This document shows, in pieces, positions 61,972 to 64,000 of a DNA stretch of 64,000 nt (position 1 is its first letter; each line of letters begins with the position of its first letter). The notes under the pieces are model-generated. The model was not told the origin of the DNA. It saw nothing but the letters and a program-made list of their open reading frames with translations, and searched no databases. Location: the NCBI GenBank assembly GCA_022711765.1, contig JAKLEB010000001.1, forward strand, positions 1,346,694 to 1,410,693. The letters run 5' to 3'. The stretch comes from Candidatus Krumholzibacteriota bacterium (GTDB lineage: Bacteria; Krumholzibacteriota; Krumholzibacteriia; LZORAL124-64-63). Position numbers and translations under genes: made by a program.

Positions 61972-63890
61972 CGGCGCTCGACTGGCTGCCCGTCGCCGGC
62001 ATGCTGGCGATCCTCGTCGCCGGCCTCGGGCTCAGCCGCGGCCAGATGCGCAGCGTCGCGGACTTCCTCGCGGCCGGACGCAGCGCCGACCGGTACCTCG
62101 TGTCCGTGGCGAGCGGGGTCGCGGCCCTCGGCTCGATCACCATCATCGGAAACCTGGAGATGCACTACGTCTCCGGGTTCACGCTCGTGTGGTGGGGCCT
62201 GAGCCTGAGCATCGTGGTGCTCGGCGTGCACCTGAGCGGCTGGGTGCTCTACCGTTTCCGGCAGACCCGCTGCTTGACGGTGGCCGAGTTCTTCGAGCGC
62301 CGCTACGGCCGCAGCTTCCGCGTCTTCGCCGGATCGCTCGCCTGGCTGTCGGGAATCGTCAACTTCGGGATCTTCCCGGCGGTCGGCACCCGCTTCTTCA
62401 TCCACTACTGCGGCCTGCCCGCGACCGTGGCGGTGGCCGGCGAGCCCGTGTCGACCTTCGCCCTGCTGATGGCGGCGCTGCTCCTGCTCACGCTCGGGTT
62501 CGTCTTCCTCGGCGGCCAGGTGGCGGTGATCGTCACGAATTTCCTGCAGGGCACGCTCGTGAATCTGATCTTCCTCGCGCTCGGCGCCTACCTGCTCGTG
62601 CGGGTCGTATCGTGGGACCAGATCGCGGCCGCGCTCGGGTCGGCGCCGGCGGAAGCCTCGCTCGTGGATCCGTTCCGGGCGAGCCGGGTCGAGGACTTCA
62701 ACGTCTGGTACTTCGCGATCGGGGCCTTCGGCGTGGTCTACGGCCAGATGTCGTGGCAGGGCACGCAGGCCTACAACGCCTCCGCGTCGAGCGCGCACGA
62801 AGCCAGGATGAGCCAGGCGCTGGCCCTGTGGAAGACCGTGCCTCAATCGCTGTTCCTGCTCGTCGCCGCCGTCGCGATCTACACGATCCTGCACCACCCC
62901 GACTTCGCGCGTCTGGCGGCCGAGGTCAACGGCGTCCTCGCCGGCCACGACCGCGAGGCCCTCCGCAGCCAGCTGCGCCCGGCGCTCGTGCTGCGAGCAG
63001 TGCTGCCGCCGGGACTGCTGGGCGCCTTCGCGGCGGTGATGCTGGCGTGCTTCCTCTCGACCCACGAGTCCTACCTGCACTCGTGGGGCAGCATCTTCGT
63101 GCAGGACGTCCTGCTGCCCCTGCGCCACGACCGGCCGCTCACGCCGCGCCAGCACCTGCTCGCGCTGCGGTTGTCGATCCTCGGCGTGGCCGCCTTCGCC
63201 TTCGCCTTCTCGCTGCTCTTCCGGCAGAGCCAGTACATCTTCCTGTTCTTCGCGATCACCGGCGCGATCTTCGCCGGCGGCAGCGGCGCGGTGATCATCG
63301 GCGGCCTCTACTGGCGGCGCGGCACGGCCCGGGCGGCGTGGTCCGCGCTCGCGGTGGGCGCGCTGATCTCCGTCGGCGGGATCGTCCTGCAGCAGCTCGA
63401 CCCGGATTTCCCGGTCAACGGGCAGGTGTTCTGGGGGATCGCCATGGGCGTGTCGTCGGTCGTCTACGTGGTCGTATCGCTGGTCGGACCGCGGGCGCAG
63501 GCGCCCGTGGACCTCGATCGCCTGCTGCACCGCGCCGCCTCGACCGCGGCGCCCCCGGCGCCAGCCGCGCACGCCGCGCCGCGCGGCTGGGGCCGGCTCG
63601 CCTTCACGAGCGAGTTCACTCGCGGCGACAAGGTCCTCTACGGAGTCACCGGCGCCTGGATCCTCGGCTGGTTCGCCGTGTTCATCGCCGGCACCGCGGC
63701 CGGTTGCGCGGGTCGGCTCGACACCGCCGCCTGGCTCCGCTTCTGGCGGGTCTACCTCGCGATCCAGTTCGTGGCCGCGCTCGTGGTATGCGTGTGGTTC
63801 ACGGCCGGCGGCACGCGCGACCTCGCGCGGATGCTGAGGCGACTCGGCGCGCAGGTCCGCGATCAGGGCGACGACGGGATCGTGCGTTGA
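61968..63890 (+). CDS. Sodium:solute symporter family protein
   Basis: 640 residues, about 14 helices. DFLAAGRSADRYLVSVASGV and MHYVSGFTLVWWGLSLSIVV are the TM1-TM2 region, CLTVAEFFERRYGRSFRVFAG is the family's cytosolic loop, and MLACFLSTHESYLHSWGSIF (TM8) is a variant of the sodium-site signature. The C-terminus after a Pro/Ala-rich linker (about 525-550) adds a further helix pair. Substrate unknown. Its position behind pgeF may mean cell-wall-derived sugar or amino acid uptake, but this is only a contextual guess. Confidence 0.88.
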   Translation: MTALDWLPVAGMLAILVAGLGLSRGQMRSVADFLAAGRSADRYLVSVASGVAALGSITIIGNLEMHYVSGFTLVWWGLSLSIVVLGVHLSGWVLYRFRQTRCLTVAEFFERRYGRSFRVFAGSLAWLSGIVNFGIFPAVGTRFFIHYCGLPATVAVAGEPVSTFALLMAALLLLTLGFVFLGGQVAVIVTNFLQGTLVNLIFLALGAYLLVRVVSWDQIAAALGSAPAEASLVDPFRASRVEDFNVWYFAIGAFGVVYGQMSWQGTQAYNASASSAHEARMSQALALWKTVPQSLFLLVAAVAIYTILHHPDFARLAAEVNGVLAGHDREALRSQLRPALVLRAVLPPGLLGAFAAVMLACFLSTHESYLHSWGSIFVQDVLLPLRHDRPLTPRQHLLALRLSILGVAAFAFAFSLLFRQSQYIFLFFAITGAIFAGGSGAVIIGGLYWRRGTARAAWSALAVGALISVGGIVLQQLDPDFPVNGQVFWGIAMGVSSVVYVVVSLVGPRAQAPVDLDRLLHRAASTAAPPAPAAHAAPRGWGRLAFTSEFTRGDKVLYGVTGAWILGWFAVFIAGTAAGCAGRLDTAAWLRFWRVYLAIQFVAALVVCVWFTAGGTRDLARMLRRLGAQVRDQGDDGIVR

Positions 63891-63905
63891 GCGGACGGCG
63901 CGCGC

Positions 63906-64000
63906 TCAGTACCCCAGGCTGCGCAGGGTCTTGCGCTCCTGCTCGGAGAGCGTGCGCCCCGTGGCCGAGACCGCGTGGCGAGCGCCGAGGACCGCACGCA
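63906..64000 (-). CDS. 3' end of a probable sulfatase-family gene (partial)
   Basis: 31 codons to a TGA at 63906-63908, reading ...SATGRTLSEQERKTLRSLGY. LSEQERKTLRSLGY is the very common terminal stretch of bacterial arylsulfatase-type proteins ('..L..eeRLRaLGY'). The rest lies outside the window, so the family call rests on this tail. It converges on the symporter gene with 15 bases between stops. Confidence 0.45.
   Translation of the reverse strand, partial: RAVLGARHAVSATGRTLSEQERKTLRSLGY

Noticed and set aside
1..64000. CRISPR array, rRNA genes, prophage or integron
   Set aside because: No regularly spaced repeats, ribosomal RNA signatures, attC-like sites, integrase or phage structural genes were seen on either strand.

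Overview
The window is a stretch of chromosome, about 70% GC by eye, from a Gram-negative-type (diderm) bacterium. Several secreted proteins end in the FlgD-like 'PNPFNP...' module typical of the FCB superphylum (Candidatus Eisenbacteria/Krumholzibacteriota-like lineages). A TonB-dependent receptor, two Omp85-family proteins and an RND efflux system confirm the outer membrane. The phylum call is inference. There is no rRNA, tRNA, CRISPR array, phage or intact insertion sequence. Most genes are housekeeping or envelope functions in short, tightly overlapping operons.

Left edge (1-3.75 kb): a KtrB/KtrA potassium-uptake pair is coupled to a small HAMP-containing membrane protein. Its base composition is visibly less GC-rich than the rest. 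A gene-poor kilobase follows that holds what looks like a collapsed IS91-type transposase. 3.75-11.2 kb: a DUF362 protein, a DUF4153 membrane protein and an RND efflux pair. 11.3-19 kb: a TPR-CHAT (caspase-fold) protein, divergent from a sigma factor and a zinc-finger anti-sigma-like TPR protein, then a VanZ-like protein, an unknown gene and a double-PDZ protein. 18.9-26.4 kb: an alpha/beta hydrolase and the AddAB recombination nuclease. 26.7-28.3 kb: DUF4402, DUF4870 and Tag glycosylase.

28.3-32.9 kb: a thiamine-salvage operon (outer-membrane receptor, thiamine pyrophosphokinase, sodium:solute symporter) sits behind a well-conserved TPP riboswitch with its own terminator. 33-37 kb: a cNMP-binding-like protein, GpmI and a secreted OB-fold protein. 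37.3-43.9 kb: a complete leucine/isovalerate degradation operon (liuABCD), whose last gene is an HMG-CoA-lyase homologue lacking most catalytic residues. 43.9-52.3 kb: a STAS protein, signal peptidase I, a radical SAM protein, a two-gene unit encoding a large secreted protein with a caspase-like His/Cys pair, and a C10 (streptopain-like) protease.

52.5-64 kb: a HesB-like selenoprotein with an in-frame UGA, a zinc-ribbon protein with an acidic tail, a polysaccharide flippase, two Omp85-like proteins, Hsp20, an FAH-family hydrolase, two unrecognised genes, PgeF, a sodium:solute symporter and the tail of a sulfatase-like gene.

The observations most worth following are the UGA-interrupted HesB gene, the TPP-riboswitch thiamine-import operon, the active-site-less HMG-CoA lyase inside the leucine operon, and the CHAT/sigma/anti-sigma neighbourhood together with a second putative caspase-fold secreted protein.
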